From assembly GCA_001949185.1 (NCBI GenBank), contig BDGG01000005.1:372001-436000 (forward strand): DNA of 64,000 nt, written 5' to 3'. The DNA comes from Ramazzottius varieornatus (Eukaryota > Tardigrada > Eutardigrada > Parachela > Ramazzottiidae). Each line of letters starts with the position of its first letter. Position 1 is the stretch's first letter. Positions 47,302-61,028 of this stretch are shown one piece after another. A model generated the notes under the pieces. It did not search any database. It saw only the letters and a program-made list of their open reading frames with translations, and was not told where the DNA came from. A program made the position numbers and the translations under genes.

Positions 47302-47776
47302 ATCTCTTTCGTCTCGTCGAAGCATGGCAGATCGTCCGGCACATAGTTCGCGAATTCCAGCTTTTGCTGCGTCGTCCTCCCCACATAAAAGAATTGCAAA
47401 TGGGCTCTGTTGGTTTCGACTGAAACATTCTTTAAGATAAATCGTAAAATGGTTTTCAAATTAGTCTTCTTCTCTAGAATTCGTTTCTTAGCTCTCTCGA
47501 GTAGCAAACCATTCGAAGAACACAGCGTACAATATCCAACGATTAGCACCTGCCTGCACTTGGACAGTTTCCAATCACGACATTCAATGACTCGTTATTG
47601 TTTTCGTTACTTCCGAGGTTTCTCCCAGTCCGCTGGTACCTTCACAGTAAACAGATATAACACCACCGTCACTTTGGAATCTGAACTGAGGTTAAAATTC
47701 AAAAATGATTTTCCCAACAGCTTAGACGACTTAGATCAGTCAAATTCTACCCGTCAGATACAACGATATTTGACAC
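47302..47776. other. Convergent spacer, U1C to bL19m
   Basis: 475 bp of probable 3' UTRs between converging genes. An open frame at 47410-47817 overlaps the end of the MRPL19 coding sequence in another frame and is not convincing. Confidence 0.4.
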
Positions 47777-48658
47777 TCATCTTCTGCTCCGTCTCTTTTC
47801 CAGCCGAGCATTGTTGAACTGGTAGATATCCTTGAACATTTCTTCCTGATCTTCCAATACGATCTGGTTTCTGTATTTCTTCATGATGTCGAACTTGACC
47901 CATTCGTGCGGTTGTAAGGCTTTCTCCAGTTGTTTCGCTCTTCCAAGTGGCAATTCTTTCGGATCGAATGTTATCCCTCTAAAGTGATACAACTCCCATC
48001 TCGTCTTCCACGGATGCGGATTGAGCTTCAGGACTGTTTCGTTCAGCGGAACAGCTACTCCTGTGGGATGTGGCGTCACGTCCAAGTCGAAGGGAACCGT
48101 GCTGTGTTCGGGCGCACAATCACGGAGGTAGAATAGTTGATCGTCCAAGCGTCGTTCCAGCCGTAGAACCTGAATCTCCCTCACGGTCGGATTGTACAGG
48201 TTGTACATGATTTCCACACCTAGACCATCAACGACATTTCGTAAGATGATGAAAGCATTAAGCCCATTCCCACCGCGACATATGCAGATTCCTACGAATC
48301 GACTGAGTTTGTTCGGTGCATTTGGATCGGATATGGTGACAGCCATGATGGAACCAGGATAGAATTCGGGGATGCTCAACACGGTCCGTCTCTTTAACAT
48401 GTCGAGGCGCACTAGCTTCTCACAGAGGGTGTTCCTTCGAACCATGTCAGTGGAAGCGAGGAATTCCGGGTAGATGTATTTATAGCTAGCCGGTATTTCT
48501 GATCCCGGCCTCAGAGGAGGTATCTTCTCAATGTCTTTGATATCTTTCTGCAGCACTGTCTTTGCAGCTTTGGAAGCCAGGATACTTTCTTTGCGAGCAG
48601 TGATCCTGGTGATGTCCACGCCAGCCATCCTCAAGGCGAACTTCCGGCTCAAGGCCAT
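47777..48658 (-). CDS. MRPL19: Mitochondrial large-subunit ribosomal protein bL19m
   Basis: 293 aa from ATG 48658, which begins MALSRKFALRMAGVDITR, a basic mitochondrial presequence. The core YPEFLASTDMVRRN, LDMLKRRTVLSIPEFYPGSI, FVGICICRGGNGLNAFIILR and VEIMYNLYNPTVREIQVLRL matches human MRPL19 ([49 protein letters not shown]). The open frame continues upstream to 48910, but a TTGCAG acceptor near 48700 suggests the upstream part is a 5' UTR intron, so I chose 48658. It is divergent from beta-tubulin copy 2. Confidence 0.93.
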   Translation of the reverse strand: MALSRKFALRMAGVDITRITARKESILASKAAKTVLQKDIKDIEKIPPLRPGSEIPASYKYIYPEFLASTDMVRRNTLCEKLVRLDMLKRRTVLSIPEFYPGSIMAVTISDPNAPNKLSRFVGICICRGGNGLNAFIILRNVVDGLGVEIMYNLYNPTVREIQVLRLERRLDDQLFYLRDCAPEHSTVPFDLDVTPHPTGVAVPLNETVLKLNPHPWKTRWELYHFRGITFDPKELPLGRAKQLEKALQPHEWVKFDIMKKYRNQIVLEDQEEMFKDIYQFNNARLEKRRSRR

Positions 48659-49198
48659 GTAGACTTCAGTGTTGTCCCCAAAGATGCGCAGCGAACAATC
48701 TGCAAGAAAGTCAACACAGTCGTTACCGACCAGATCACTTCCAACGCAACTGTCTTCCAGATGGTGCGGTAGTTTGAGTCCCCTACGGCTTGGACAACAC
48801 TCTAGTAGTTCAGACTCCGGAGGAAGATCTCTGTCAGGAATTGGGATTCGGGAATACAGAAGAAATGTCTTGAGAAAATTAACATTATCATGTGGAACGC
48901 AAATCAACAATCAAACTCGGTCGCGGCATTGCGATTTTGGGCGGTGGAATCGTGCGACTGTAGGTGTGGAGTTGCCGACTTGGAAACCTGGAATTGCAGG
49001 CTCGAGTTCCACAGTGCCAAAACATCAGACGGCAGCTCAAGTCAAGTCTTCCCGCCATAGCAACCGCAGCGTTAGCGTTTTTTCGCTTTCCTCCTCCGGA
49101 AACGTTTTCATTCTCCTCCCAAGGCCGTACTTTTTCCTTCTGTTGTTTGTTGCTTCTTTCCGCACTGTATTTACATTTTAATTTTAAACTTATTCACC
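48659..49198. other. Divergent promoter region, bL19m and beta-tubulin copy 2
   Basis: 540 bp separating two divergent starts. It probably holds 5' UTRs and a 5' UTR intron of MRPL19. A pyrimidine-rich stretch directly precedes the tubulin ATG. Confidence 0.5.
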
Positions 49199-51075
<1,877 letters not shown>

Positions 51076-51909
51076 GTGCCTGAATTCCGTTCGCGTGACT
51101 AATTTATAGAACCAAAATCGTTGATTAATTTTACAAAGAGTTCATGTTTTGATCGATCTATAAAACTTCCAAAGATCTGAGCTTGCACTAAATTGATTTG
51201 TTGAAAACTGACTTCTGGTGAATGATGTTGGTTTACCATCCCGAAAGTATAAAATATGCGGTGACAAAAGGAAACGTAGTACGACTCATGGTTTTAGCTT
51301 ATCGACTTCCGCAAAGGTGGTTCTCCTGCGATGTTGGAGTAATCTTTTCCCGGTCACCTCCGGCACGGTTCGGCTGAGGGAGGTTTTCCGTTTCTGGGTG
51401 GTGTTTGGTCCTCATAATCCCAATTATCTCTTTTTTCGTCTTCTACGCCCTGTATGACTTAATGGTTTGTGAGTTGACAGAAGAAGTTTGTCTCAATGTA
51501 TTTATCCAACTGGGATGATGTAGTCTAAACCTACTGGAGGCACACTTATTTTTTCGCTTTGTTGTTCTGGCCTTTTTTCCTCCAGCCTGGGCTTAATCAA
51601 TCTCGCTCCAGGAGGACGTTCGATGACGCCTCGTTTATTTACCAACTTGACAAAGGGCCGTCTTTATGACCCCTTCCAGCACAATATACACAATTGTGTA
51701 TACAGTGTAGTTCTCGAGGATCGAGCTGTCTCGATAAGTGTCCGCAGCTTGGCGGGAGGTGAAATGGAGGCTGCTGAGAGCCCCAGGCTGATATCGATTA
51801 CGGATGCCATGCAGGCAGTCTACATGCGTGAAAGTGCAGGTTACACAAGCCGAGAAGCTTCTCGAGGATGACTGCGAAGTTGACGACCCCGAGACCAGAA
51901 CTATAATTT
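51076..51909. other. Intergenic region downstream of beta-tubulin copy 2
   Basis: About 830 bp. An 82-codon + strand ORF (51623-51871) has no recognisable motif. I see nothing else supported. Confidence 0.4.
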
Positions 51910-52600
51910 GAGGACCCTATCGGGCCATTGCTGCTCAGGACGTGCCCGTGAAATATAATAAAACTTCCCGTATACGATGTAGTCATAGGTCAAGCGCACT
52001 TTGCTCCCTACCATAATTGGGGCAGGTTCGAGCGTGCTGTTATCCACCTCCAAGGGATAATAAATTCGTGTGGTACTCGAATCGACCCACTCATCAGCTC
52101 ATGGCTTTTTTTATGGCTCAGTTCTCTGATAGGTCCTTGAAACTCGGTCAGGTAATGCTGTGGTTCATATGACCAATACAAGCTATCTTGCATGACAAAA
52201 ATACGATCTTCGAAGAACCGACAAAGCGGTATGGTATCTCGACGTCGTTGGTGCACTAGAAAGATGGCCTTATTATAGGCCTATTACTCCACCGGAAGTG
52301 TTTATGCTATAGCCGGGGCTCTTCCTGGATAGTGATGCCTAGCTGATTTTCGACTTCGTAAAGAGCTACCCAGTTCGTGTTGCCGTATCGGAAGCTTTTT
52401 AAATCGTTTTGGCCGTTATCCTAGTGCGTTTAATTGGATCGTGCTTCAGACCTGATTCTTTCAGAGTTTTGCGCAGTCCAAAAGACGGCAATTTCCTGGT
52501 CGCCATATTGATGTGTGTGCTTTATGTATCGATGTATCAATCTGGACAAGCATTGGCTGGAGCAATACTGCTGAGGTTGGTGGCTGGGTTCCAGACTTCG
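51910..52600 (-). pseudogene. Decayed or intron-broken coding-like sequence, family unknown
   Basis: Successive minus-strand stretches read like protein but in shifting frames. Near 52590-52540: KVQYEVWNPATNLSSIAPAN, then a stop. Near 52400-52311: SFRYGNTNWVALYEVENQLG, then a stop. From 52256 to about 52110: FFEDRIFVMQDSLYWSYEPQ and EFQGPIRELSHKK. Then in another frame, about 52085-51910: RIYYPLEVDNSTLEPAPIMV and VRLTYDYIVYGKFYYISRAR, then a stop. I find no convincing splice signals joining them, so a pseudogene is likelier than an intron-rich gene. I do not recognise the family. Confidence 0.35.
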
Positions 52601-53113
52601 TACTGCACCTTACTGGAGAAACTAAGTTGACATTGACTGACACAGATTTTTCATGCGAGCATACATGGTCCATCTAAGACGTACTGTACGATCTGCCAGT
52701 GACTGACTCGGGGACCCGGATATGCCTCTCGCTGTGTGATCACAAGTTTCTCTCCTCGTCAAAAACCTCAACGAACGTTTTGTCATTCTATCAAATGTAT
52801 GCTTGACTTGAGGCGCCAAGTTTTTTTGCAGGAAAACTTACTGTTCTTTACTGTCTTATATCTGTTATTGTGGACGATATTGACACTTTTCCGTTATCGT
52901 GACACAGCCGCAATCTGAGGGTATTCACCAAAAGCTCACCTGTGCCGCCAAAACAGGGCTTAACTAACGCAATTACGTCACGGCTTGATCAGTCCAACAG
53001 GTTTCAAATCTATATCCCTTCAATACTTGACAATTCATTGTCAACTAAGACAACTAAGTCTAATTGGATCTACTGTACGATATTCTAGATCTTTGAGCCA
53101 TTTATCATCCCTT

Positions 53114-56100
53114 ATGGAAGCCTTGTTGCGATATCCACCAGTCAATATGACAACTACTCCGGCTCCGCCGGAATATATGCATCCTCCCTTTAATTATATT
53201 CTGGGAGCCATCTTTGCCTTCCTGATAATCTTCAGTGTCTCGGGGAACCTCTTGGTGTTGCTAATTATCGCCAGGTTCCGCCGGATGAGGACGCGGACGA
53301 ATCTTCTGCTGGCTAATATGAGCGCCATCGACCTGCTAACCGGTGCTCTGGCCATGCCCTTCTCGATGGTCACTGCTATCCATGGGGGAAACTGGAAGCT
53401 TGGGGACACCGCTTGCCAGATCAACGGGTTCTTCGTTGCACTCTTTATCGCTTCATCCATCCACACGCTCATGTATTTAAGCATCCATAAATACGTGTCC
53501 ATCAGAAATGTCTTCAAGCATTCGATCACCACAAAGGTATGGTCATTCATCGGTCGGGTTCTCTGACGGCATCCAGAATTCGCAACTTTGATTAAGGTCC
53601 TATTGTCGTTCGCTTTCCAGCATATCATCCTGATGGTGATTGCCACTTGGATTTGGGGCTTGTTATTCGCTACGGGACTCGTGGCGGGCTGGACAACGAT
53701 CGAGCACAAACATGGGGCTACGCAGGTAAGGTATGGTATGGCCGGAATACGGTATGGCTACTTTCGTGTTGAAATGGCGAAGCCAGATCGCTTTCTGGAA
53801 AGGAATGACCGCAAGAGTTCTAAATTCATGATCGTACGATAGGGAGGTGGCGAGATAGAAGGTCTCAAGACCGGCAGGCTAAGTAGGAGAATTCCTGTAC
53901 TGATAAAATATGAGGACGCTGTTTGGAATCTTCGTAATTGATCCGTTTCAACGTTATTTCAGAGCGAGTGTCTTCTACGCGGCCAGGAATTTTCGGTATG
54001 ACCTCGCCGAGTAAGCATGTCGATTCGATGACGATATCGATTGCCTGCGCATCATTTGCCGACTTTGCTGAAGGTCGAGAAAATTCATGCTGAAGTGCGT
54101 CTTTAGGGATGAAAAATAGTGTCCACTTGACTTTTGATATCGGCATGCTTTTAAAAGGCCATTAATAATTAATCGATTACGTAAGTCGGGGGTTCTCCGT
54201 GCTGAAGTTCCCACAAAAAAATCCATCGTGTAACTGTAAATCAATCGTCGGTCTCAAACAACGAAACCGGTATAAATCAGTTCCTTAAATGAAAATTCCG
54301 CTAGGCTAACCGCACTTGACTTTTTACTGCACAATTCTAGTGCGGACCTAAAGTTCCGGATCGGACCAACATCCGCGAAAGTAGTCATTCGATCTTCACA
54401 TCAGTCAGTTGCTTCGTCATTCCGTTGGCGGTCATCCTCTACTGCTACGTCTCCATTTTCCTAACTTTCCGGCGTCATATTGCAACCTTGGGCGACGAAG
54501 ATCAACAATCCAACGTGCGGTCCGCCCAAGAGAAAGCGCTCATTCAGCAGAAGAAGATAGCCTGGACCCTCATCATCGTTTTGATTTGCTTCCTGGTCTG
54601 CCTCAGCCCTTACGTCGCCTACTCGACCGCGGTGGCGTTCGTTAAAAATAAAGACGCCGTTCCGCTGATTTTAAATCCTGTGGTAAGTGCGAAGAGCAGT
54701 TACAATAAAAATTAATAGGGTCGTTTGTGGTCCTTCGAGACAGGCCATCAGACACGGAGCTCTACAGATTGAGCTTACGCCGTCAGAAAACATGTGGCGT
54801 TCGCGACCGCGAAGAAGATTAGGCGGTAAGCCAACGAGAATTTTGGCTTTCGATGCGCATCACCGATATCCGAATTCCAATAGCCAGATTATTCGCCAGA
54901 TGAGCCCTACTTCCTATCAAGTATTTTAATTGACTCTATGCAGGTCCGCATCTTCCAAATCTTGATTTCTTTACTGACCTCGAATCGAATCAAAAAATAA
55001 GATAGAAAGAAAATTAATTGAGAGTAGGGCAAAGAAAACGTACAGGATTGTCATCCTTCGTGGCGGAAGCTTCCACTGTTAGTGGCCTAAAAGGTGTGCC
55101 ACTCAAGATGACGATCGTGTACGGTAGGTTTGCCCAGCTCCGGATTAAAAGGTTTAATTAATCTGAACTACAATGCTCAGGAAGTACAGTAATGTCGTAA
55201 TTTCGATGACAGTAGCGTCGTGAGTTAAGGATGGTTTAAATGATCCGGCTTTGGCGTCGAGTTGGTTCTTTATTTTCTCGAGTGTTAATTACTACTGGTA
55301 ATCTAAACCAGGATAATCTCGTTCTCCCAAGAACAACAAACAAATCTCGGAAAAATGCACTAATCCCTGCTGGCTGTGATATTCGACCGATTAAGATCCT
55401 CCACATCCCTCTTTGACCCAGTTCTCACTTCACACTAAGCAGGGCGTTGCTCGGTTTCCCTTCCGCCATCCATCCATGCAGAAGACTCGAGACGAGACGG
55501 CATCGAAGCACTGATTACGGAGAACCGCAATCCGGTGTCAGGAACTCCCTAATCACGGATGCAAATTCCGTCAAATGTGTCACTTTCAAGTGGTAAGCGC
55601 TCAAGTGCTCAATCCGCGTCTTACGTGGTTCCTTCTTCTTGCAGTCCTACATTTTCATCTATCTGGCCAGCTGCGTCAATCCCGTTATCTACGCGTTACG
55701 CTCCGAGGCTTTCCTGGCGGCCTATCGGCGCTTCCTCACTTGCAGAGTCGGAGCCGACGACAAGGGCGGCTTCCGTCGAGGCTCTCCCGATGCCTTGACC
55801 AACTCACCAGGTACGGCCCGTCGAATGTAGCCATCAACCTTTGGTTATCCAGCCGACAAGAAATATCGTTTTCCGCCCAATACTCCGGGCTGGATGAATT
55901 TGACCAAGCTTTCCCTCAAGGACCTCCATCTAACTCTCTAAGGCAGCCGTACAACTGGCTCCATGAAATTCACAGAATCATGCACTAACGTCACCGATCA
56001 AAAAAACCTTTAGTCCAGCAAACACCAAAAAATACTCCATCAACTTTCGCAATGATATGACTGTTGACAGTAGGCTCTATATATACGGTATATTTTTACT

Positions 56101-57615
56101 CGTATATTTTTCATGAACGAATCTCGAAGTAAGCCGTCATAACACGACAACGATATCTCTGTGGGTTTATAACATCAAGTCGTATTATCATCGCGTCATT
56201 CACACAAGGCTGATACGAGAGGGTTCTCGTCTCGCCGGCACATCTTACAGTCGCTGGGTCCATAAACACTTCATAATGCGAAACGGCGATTCACGAGCTC
56301 GTGCAATGAATCTGATTTATTGCCTTTCGCCAGGAGGTGCCAATTATCTGCTGCTTCGAATATTTCGAGGTCCCGTCACTCGCGCACACTGCACAGTATT
56401 GATGGGGATTTTTGGAAGGAAGTCTGCGATAGAGTACGTAGCCTCGTTATCATTTTATTGCGGGCCCGTTATGGAGAACAGCTGAATTTGATCAATCTTC
56501 TGAACGCGATTTGAAATCAAGGTCCCAATGACGTCTTCAGGGAAAGTGTAGGCCTGGCATTGTACCTAATCTCAATCTGACCCCAAATGTTGTCTTGACA
56601 CGAAAGGCAAATGTTTTCAAACATCTGACATTCTATAGTGTCACTAGACATGTCTATTAGGCGGTCATTTACTCTGGGTAATTTTTGGCTTCTCATCCGA
56701 GAAGAGTGTGAAGAAACACGATAAGGAAGTGTTACACTCTCATGTGGTTACAGAAAAGCGTGGATGGCGTCGTCTGTCATCGGCCATCCATGACGCCTTC
56801 CAACTGGCTCTTTCGCGTGAGACGCTAACATCGAGTGCCCGATCCCGACAGGGCTCGTGGTTCGGAAACCCCCGTGTTCCACGGAGTAGATACAGCAGTG
56901 CTCCTGGGATGGTCCCTCGGCTAACACGAGAACCCGCAACGATGACGGACTTGACCGCCCATCGCGAAGGACGAGGTCGATGTGGGTCCCTCGAACGTAA
57001 CCTTCAACAACAACACGGTACATAGGCTGCATTAGTGCTTCTTATTCCAAAAAAGTTAAAGAGTTAAAAGTTAAAAACGAGCTGAATGTTTTTAGTTGTG
57101 ACGTTCCCTGCTTTTTGTTTTAATGGCTCGACCAAAGAGCTTTGATAATATTGCGGAGCCGGATGAACAAAACGAACGTACAAGATCTTCAAACTTGAGC
57201 GGCGTACCCTGCCAGCCAACAATGAGAACCTGTGCCATTCGGGATGGCAGCCTTGTCTGTTTTGTTTCGCTAGCTCTCGCTTAATATCAAAGGGATTAAG
57301 CTAAATAACAAAATTTAGTTACTAATTTATTTGATGAACTAATAGCGTCAATTTTGCCTAGGTCATCCCTTTCAACTGCGGCAGGCCATATACAGACATT
57401 ATAGCCAGCCCACGCCTATCGTTGAAGAACGATCGAGCCAGCTTCGGTCAAGTCAAACAGGAGGCAAGTGGGAGAAGAACCCAGAAACGGATTCAGGTCG
57501 AGCCGACAGCGAAGGGGATTCTCATCACTCTCAAGAACACTCGTTGCCCGCTTCGTTGCTTGATGCAAGTCCAAATCCCGAATCAACAGTGCGTCATGGC
57601 ATTGACCTTGTATAG
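53114..57615 (+). CDS. Rhodopsin-family (class A) GPCR, orphan amine-like, long tail
   Basis: Exons: 53114-53536, 53621-53725, 54341-54682, from 55645, 56707-57017, 57428-57615. Seven-transmembrane receptor. Seen: glycosylation sequon NMT in the N-terminus; TM1 GNLLVLLIIA; TM2 LLLANMSAIDLLTGALAMPF; TM3 Cys in GDTACQINGFF, with HKYVSI at its end replacing DRY; TM4 IATWIWGLLFATGLVAGW; TM5 SCFVIPLAVILYCYVSIF; TM6 TLIIVLICFLVCLSPYVAYS; TM7 ASCVNPVIYALRSEAF with NPxxY. Exon 4 reads open to a TAG at 55830, which may be the end of a short form. Two further downstream exons read as a polar tail ending TVRHGIDLV; the exon 4 to 5 junction is unresolved (AT|GTAGCC would fit). The ligand is unknown. Confidence 0.75.
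55075..55135 (+). repeat. Degenerate palindromic element, copy I (GPCR intron 3)
   Basis: TTAGTGGCCTAAAAGGTGTG and CCACTCAAGATGACGATCGTG retain both half-sites in shortened, diverged form. This is the weakest member of the set. Confidence 0.4.
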
Positions 57616-58125
57616 AGTGTTAAAGTTTCTATTGACTTGAAGGCTTCTGAAGTGGCTTTCCTCTTCTTCATCTGAGCACGTCTGCATTTTGTAATGTTCA
57701 ATCTTGCCATATCGCATTTCCCGCTATTTCACGAGTTTTCAAGAATGATTTCGCTTTGTACAGCACACTATTTGCTCCAAAAATTTATGGAATCTCTTCA
57801 ACGAATGTGTCCGAAATCATAAAAATATCCACTGCGGATAACAGATGCGACGTAAGTAACGTGTATGGCATTATGAGCGCGTACATCACCATACAGGACA
57901 TTACAGTCATTGCATCGTATACATCACACGTGACATGTAACATTATCAATAGGAACCTTAGCATTATGGTCTCAAGGCAACAAATCAGAAAATCTCCGAA
58001 GGTTTAAACATTCTGGACCTCGTCACGTCGTGGCAGAAGTTGGCGAGGCTTCATCTTCATCGATCACCGTCTTTATCTAGCGACCCGCTTCTAGAGTTCT
58101 TGATTAAGTGCAACCATCGAAGTAT
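57616..58125. other. Spacer, GPCR tail to EFHC-like gene
   Basis: 510 bp between same-strand genes. An 83-codon AT-rich ORF (57756-58007) has no recognisable motif. I see no other feature. Confidence 0.4.
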
Positions 58126-60722
58126 ATGGATCCGTACACCAAGCAAACACGACCGCCGAATATCTACCAAGGTTACAGTAACGACTTCCTGAGGATAAAG
58201 GTAAGAAGGCTTTTTTAGCGCCGTTGTACTGAGCGTTTTGCATTGCTGAGAGGAGGTTCTGACAGGCATCTGGTCATAGAACAGCACTCTCCGTAGGAGA
58301 GAAACAACAGTCACCGCTCGCAGAGCCTCAACTTTTCTCCCCAAGGATATGCCACGTTTAAGCCCTCTCCCGCACAAGAGCCATTTGTGGCAGACGATCC
58401 ACGCCTTGACTCCGATCAATTCGGCGACTTAATCCAGTTGGGATGTCTGAACCCAGAGTTTTACCGCCCGCCTATTGCACGAGCTGTTCGCAGAACTTTA
58501 GCCGATGAGAAACTGCAGTTACAGGAGAAAAATGCTGAGACGAACCCCGTAAGAAGCCTGTTCCCATCGAACCACGCCCTGTAAATGTTAATAAGTTATC
58601 AATTGTTGGTCAGGTTATCCGATTCTACGCATATCAAGTTGATGCTCTCCCTCAAGAAAAACCATTCCTGAAAGAGAATTACAGAGTACGAAAGTTAATC
58701 CTGTACGTGTACACTGTGGACAACACTATAAGAGTTTGGGAGAACCGCGAGAAGAATTCAGGATTCACGCAAGGAGATTATCTACGACGAGGCCGATACG
58801 AAATACCTGGCAAAGAAGGCTTTTACTACCGGTGGTTCGACCTTGATGTGGGGGTTGATGTCGAACTCGCTGGACACAAGTTTCATATTTACGACGCCGA
58901 CGATTATGGCAGGGTAACTTTCAGTCGTCAGTCGAAATTGAGTGAGCTACTGTATCATCTGAAAATTTATTCTCTTAGCATTTCTACGAATATAATGGGG
59001 CTTCCATCAAAAAAGCGGAAGAAGTTCCAGCTGACCCGTACTTCAAATGGCGAGCCTTTATGGAAAAACATCGAGAATTTTCTAGAGGACCGACCGAGTT
59101 CCCGACAAGTCGCTTCATCCGCACCGATGGACAAGTCTTGTGCTTCGAAGTTGTGGTGGACGAAAGCATACAAAAGCATGGAGATATCCGAAGGATGGTC
59201 CTCAAGTATTACGTCTATGACGACACGCTGGAACTTCTCCAGCTGTGGGAAAAGAACTCAGGATACGATCCCGCTCGAGCTGTCATTCGCAGGCAGAAGA
59301 TTCCCAAAGACTTTTTCAACGATCTCGTCCGTAAGTTGATTGGGATTATTTGGAACCTCAGCAAACAAATTTCACCGGATCGTTTTTCCATCAAGGGGCG
59401 CATGTCTTCGGTGGTATTGGCTAGAAACATGCGCTACTTGAGAAAAGAATCTGGTCAAGTTTGTTTACCGAGCTCGTACTTGTCTGAGATGTTCACCTTA
59501 TAGACTTGTCGTTTTATAGTTCAGATAGGCGATAAGACTACTCCTACCCACTACACTGTTCGTGACCTTAAAATCGGGGAGACGTTGTTGCTCTTCGGGA
59601 AGAAAGTGACAATATGCGATTGCGACGAGTACACAAGGAAGTGGTATCGCGACAATCTGGCCATAACAATTGACAAGAAAATCGAGGCATCGACCTTGTT
59701 GCCCGTACAGCCCCCTGTGGCTACTCCTCCGTTGCCCCCATGGAACGAGAAGAACCGCCAAGGGACCTACATTGATAGTTTGCAGAACTGTTTACATTTG
59801 GATCCACAACCGGTCATACTTGACTATAAGCAGCAAATGTGGTACCAGCACGAAGAACTTCGCTTCCAAGCCCGAATGGTATTCCTGGTTTTTATTCCGA
59901 CTGTCATCTCTTTGGTACATGGATTGTTCTTGCAGTTGAGCCGCGAACCCTCGGACCAAAATCGGCGTTTCGTGTTTATTTATTACGTAAGCGACGACAC
60001 ACTGGCGATCGTTGAACACCCACAGAACGACCTGCAAGGAGGCGTTTTCCTCTCCCGTCGTAAACTACCGAAAGCTCGTAAAAATGACTATGAGGTCCCT
60101 ACTTACTACACGGAAAGCGATTTTACCATCGGTTCTGTGCACAATATTTCCGGACGCTTGTTCGAGATATACAATTGCGTAAGTTAAAGCGATTTTTCAG
60201 GAAATCTCAAAGACGCGAAAATGATTATTTTGCGTATACTTCCAGGATCTTCACGTGGTTAATTTCGCGCAGCAGAATCCCGATTTGTATCCTGCCGAAG
60301 AAATTGAACGATTCAGAGAAGCGATATCTCGTAACAACAGCAAGCCGCCACCGTTGGAGTACACCGAGCATGCCATTCCATCGGACTCTGTCGATGAACG
60401 AGTCAAGAAGGCCATTTTGAAGCTGAAACGATGGCTGGTGTTGTCTCACGAGCGATTCTATCAGATTTTCCTCGAGCTTGACCATGGAAAGACCGAGGAG
60501 ATCTCGCTGGATATTTTGCTTACCATGTTTTCACAGCTGGGCATCGTCCCGGATGAAGACATAGCAAAGGGAGTGTTTGAGTCTCTGACTGGCCGCGACG
60601 GCCGGTACCATATGCCCTTCACGCGATTCCTGCATGCCATGAACATGTTGTGGTCAGGTGCCAGACCGGAAGGACCGAAATATCAAGATGTTGGGAAATT
60701 AGGCTTAGAAAAATACGATTAA
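58126..60722 (+). CDS. EFHC1/EFHC2-like DM10-domain ciliary protein
   Basis: Exons: 58126-58200, 58324-58548, 58614-58913, 58979-59330, 59520-59878, 59936-60178, 60246-60722; about 675 aa. EFHC1/2 are axonemal microtubule inner proteins of motile cilia. Three DM10 domains are visible. The first is VIRFYAYQVDALPQEKPFLK to GHKFHIYDADDYG. The second is GQVLCFEVVVDES, VLKYYVYDDTLELLQLWEKN, then GKKVTICDCDEYTRKWY. The third is NRRFVFIYYVSDDTLAIVEH to GRLFEIYNC. A C-terminal helical region follows (ALKLKRWLVLSHERFYQIF, then EEISLDILLTMFSQLGIVPD), resembling EF-hand-like repeats. Intron 5 is only 57 bp, stop-free and in frame. Intron 4 contains palindromic element H. Whether it is nearer EFHC1 or EFHC2 needs a tree. 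Confidence 0.9.
59360..59467 (+). repeat. Intronic palindromic element, copy H (EFHC-like intron 4)
   Basis: The left arm has GCAAACAAATTTCACC then GGATCGTTTTTCC and GGGGCGCATG. The right arm has ACATGCGCTACTTGAGAAAA then GAATCTGGTCAAGTTTG. The core is TGGTATTGGCTAGAAA. Confidence 0.75.
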
Positions 60723-61028
60723 ATCTGCCGATTGAAACTCGCCGTTAGATCGCCCAACCTTATCGAGAAAGGATGATCCCGCCGATAATGTGCTGGAATG
60801 TACTCGATAAACTTCAATGAAACTCGCTTTCTTATACTGTCAGCTGTCAAGTTCAAGGGTCAAAGTTGTTGTTTTTTTCGGAAAACCGAAAGTGTTGATA
60901 CAGTTTAGTAAAGCTATTGTAGTGAGCAAAATCCCATTTCGATCGAGGAACAAATTTAACAATTAAATGCAGGCACAGTGGAATTCAGAGTACGAAGTCA
61001 TCGTCTCTACGGAGTTTCGTGGAATCTG
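60723..61028. other. Convergent spacer, EFHC-like to low-complexity protein
   Basis: 306 bp of probable 3' UTRs between converging genes. Nothing further is visible. Confidence 0.4.

Noticed and set aside
55559-55988. ORFs of 79 and 137 codons overlapping the last receptor exon
   Set aside because: They are other-frame readings of the TM7 exon, which has a clear NPVIY frame and acceptor at 55645.
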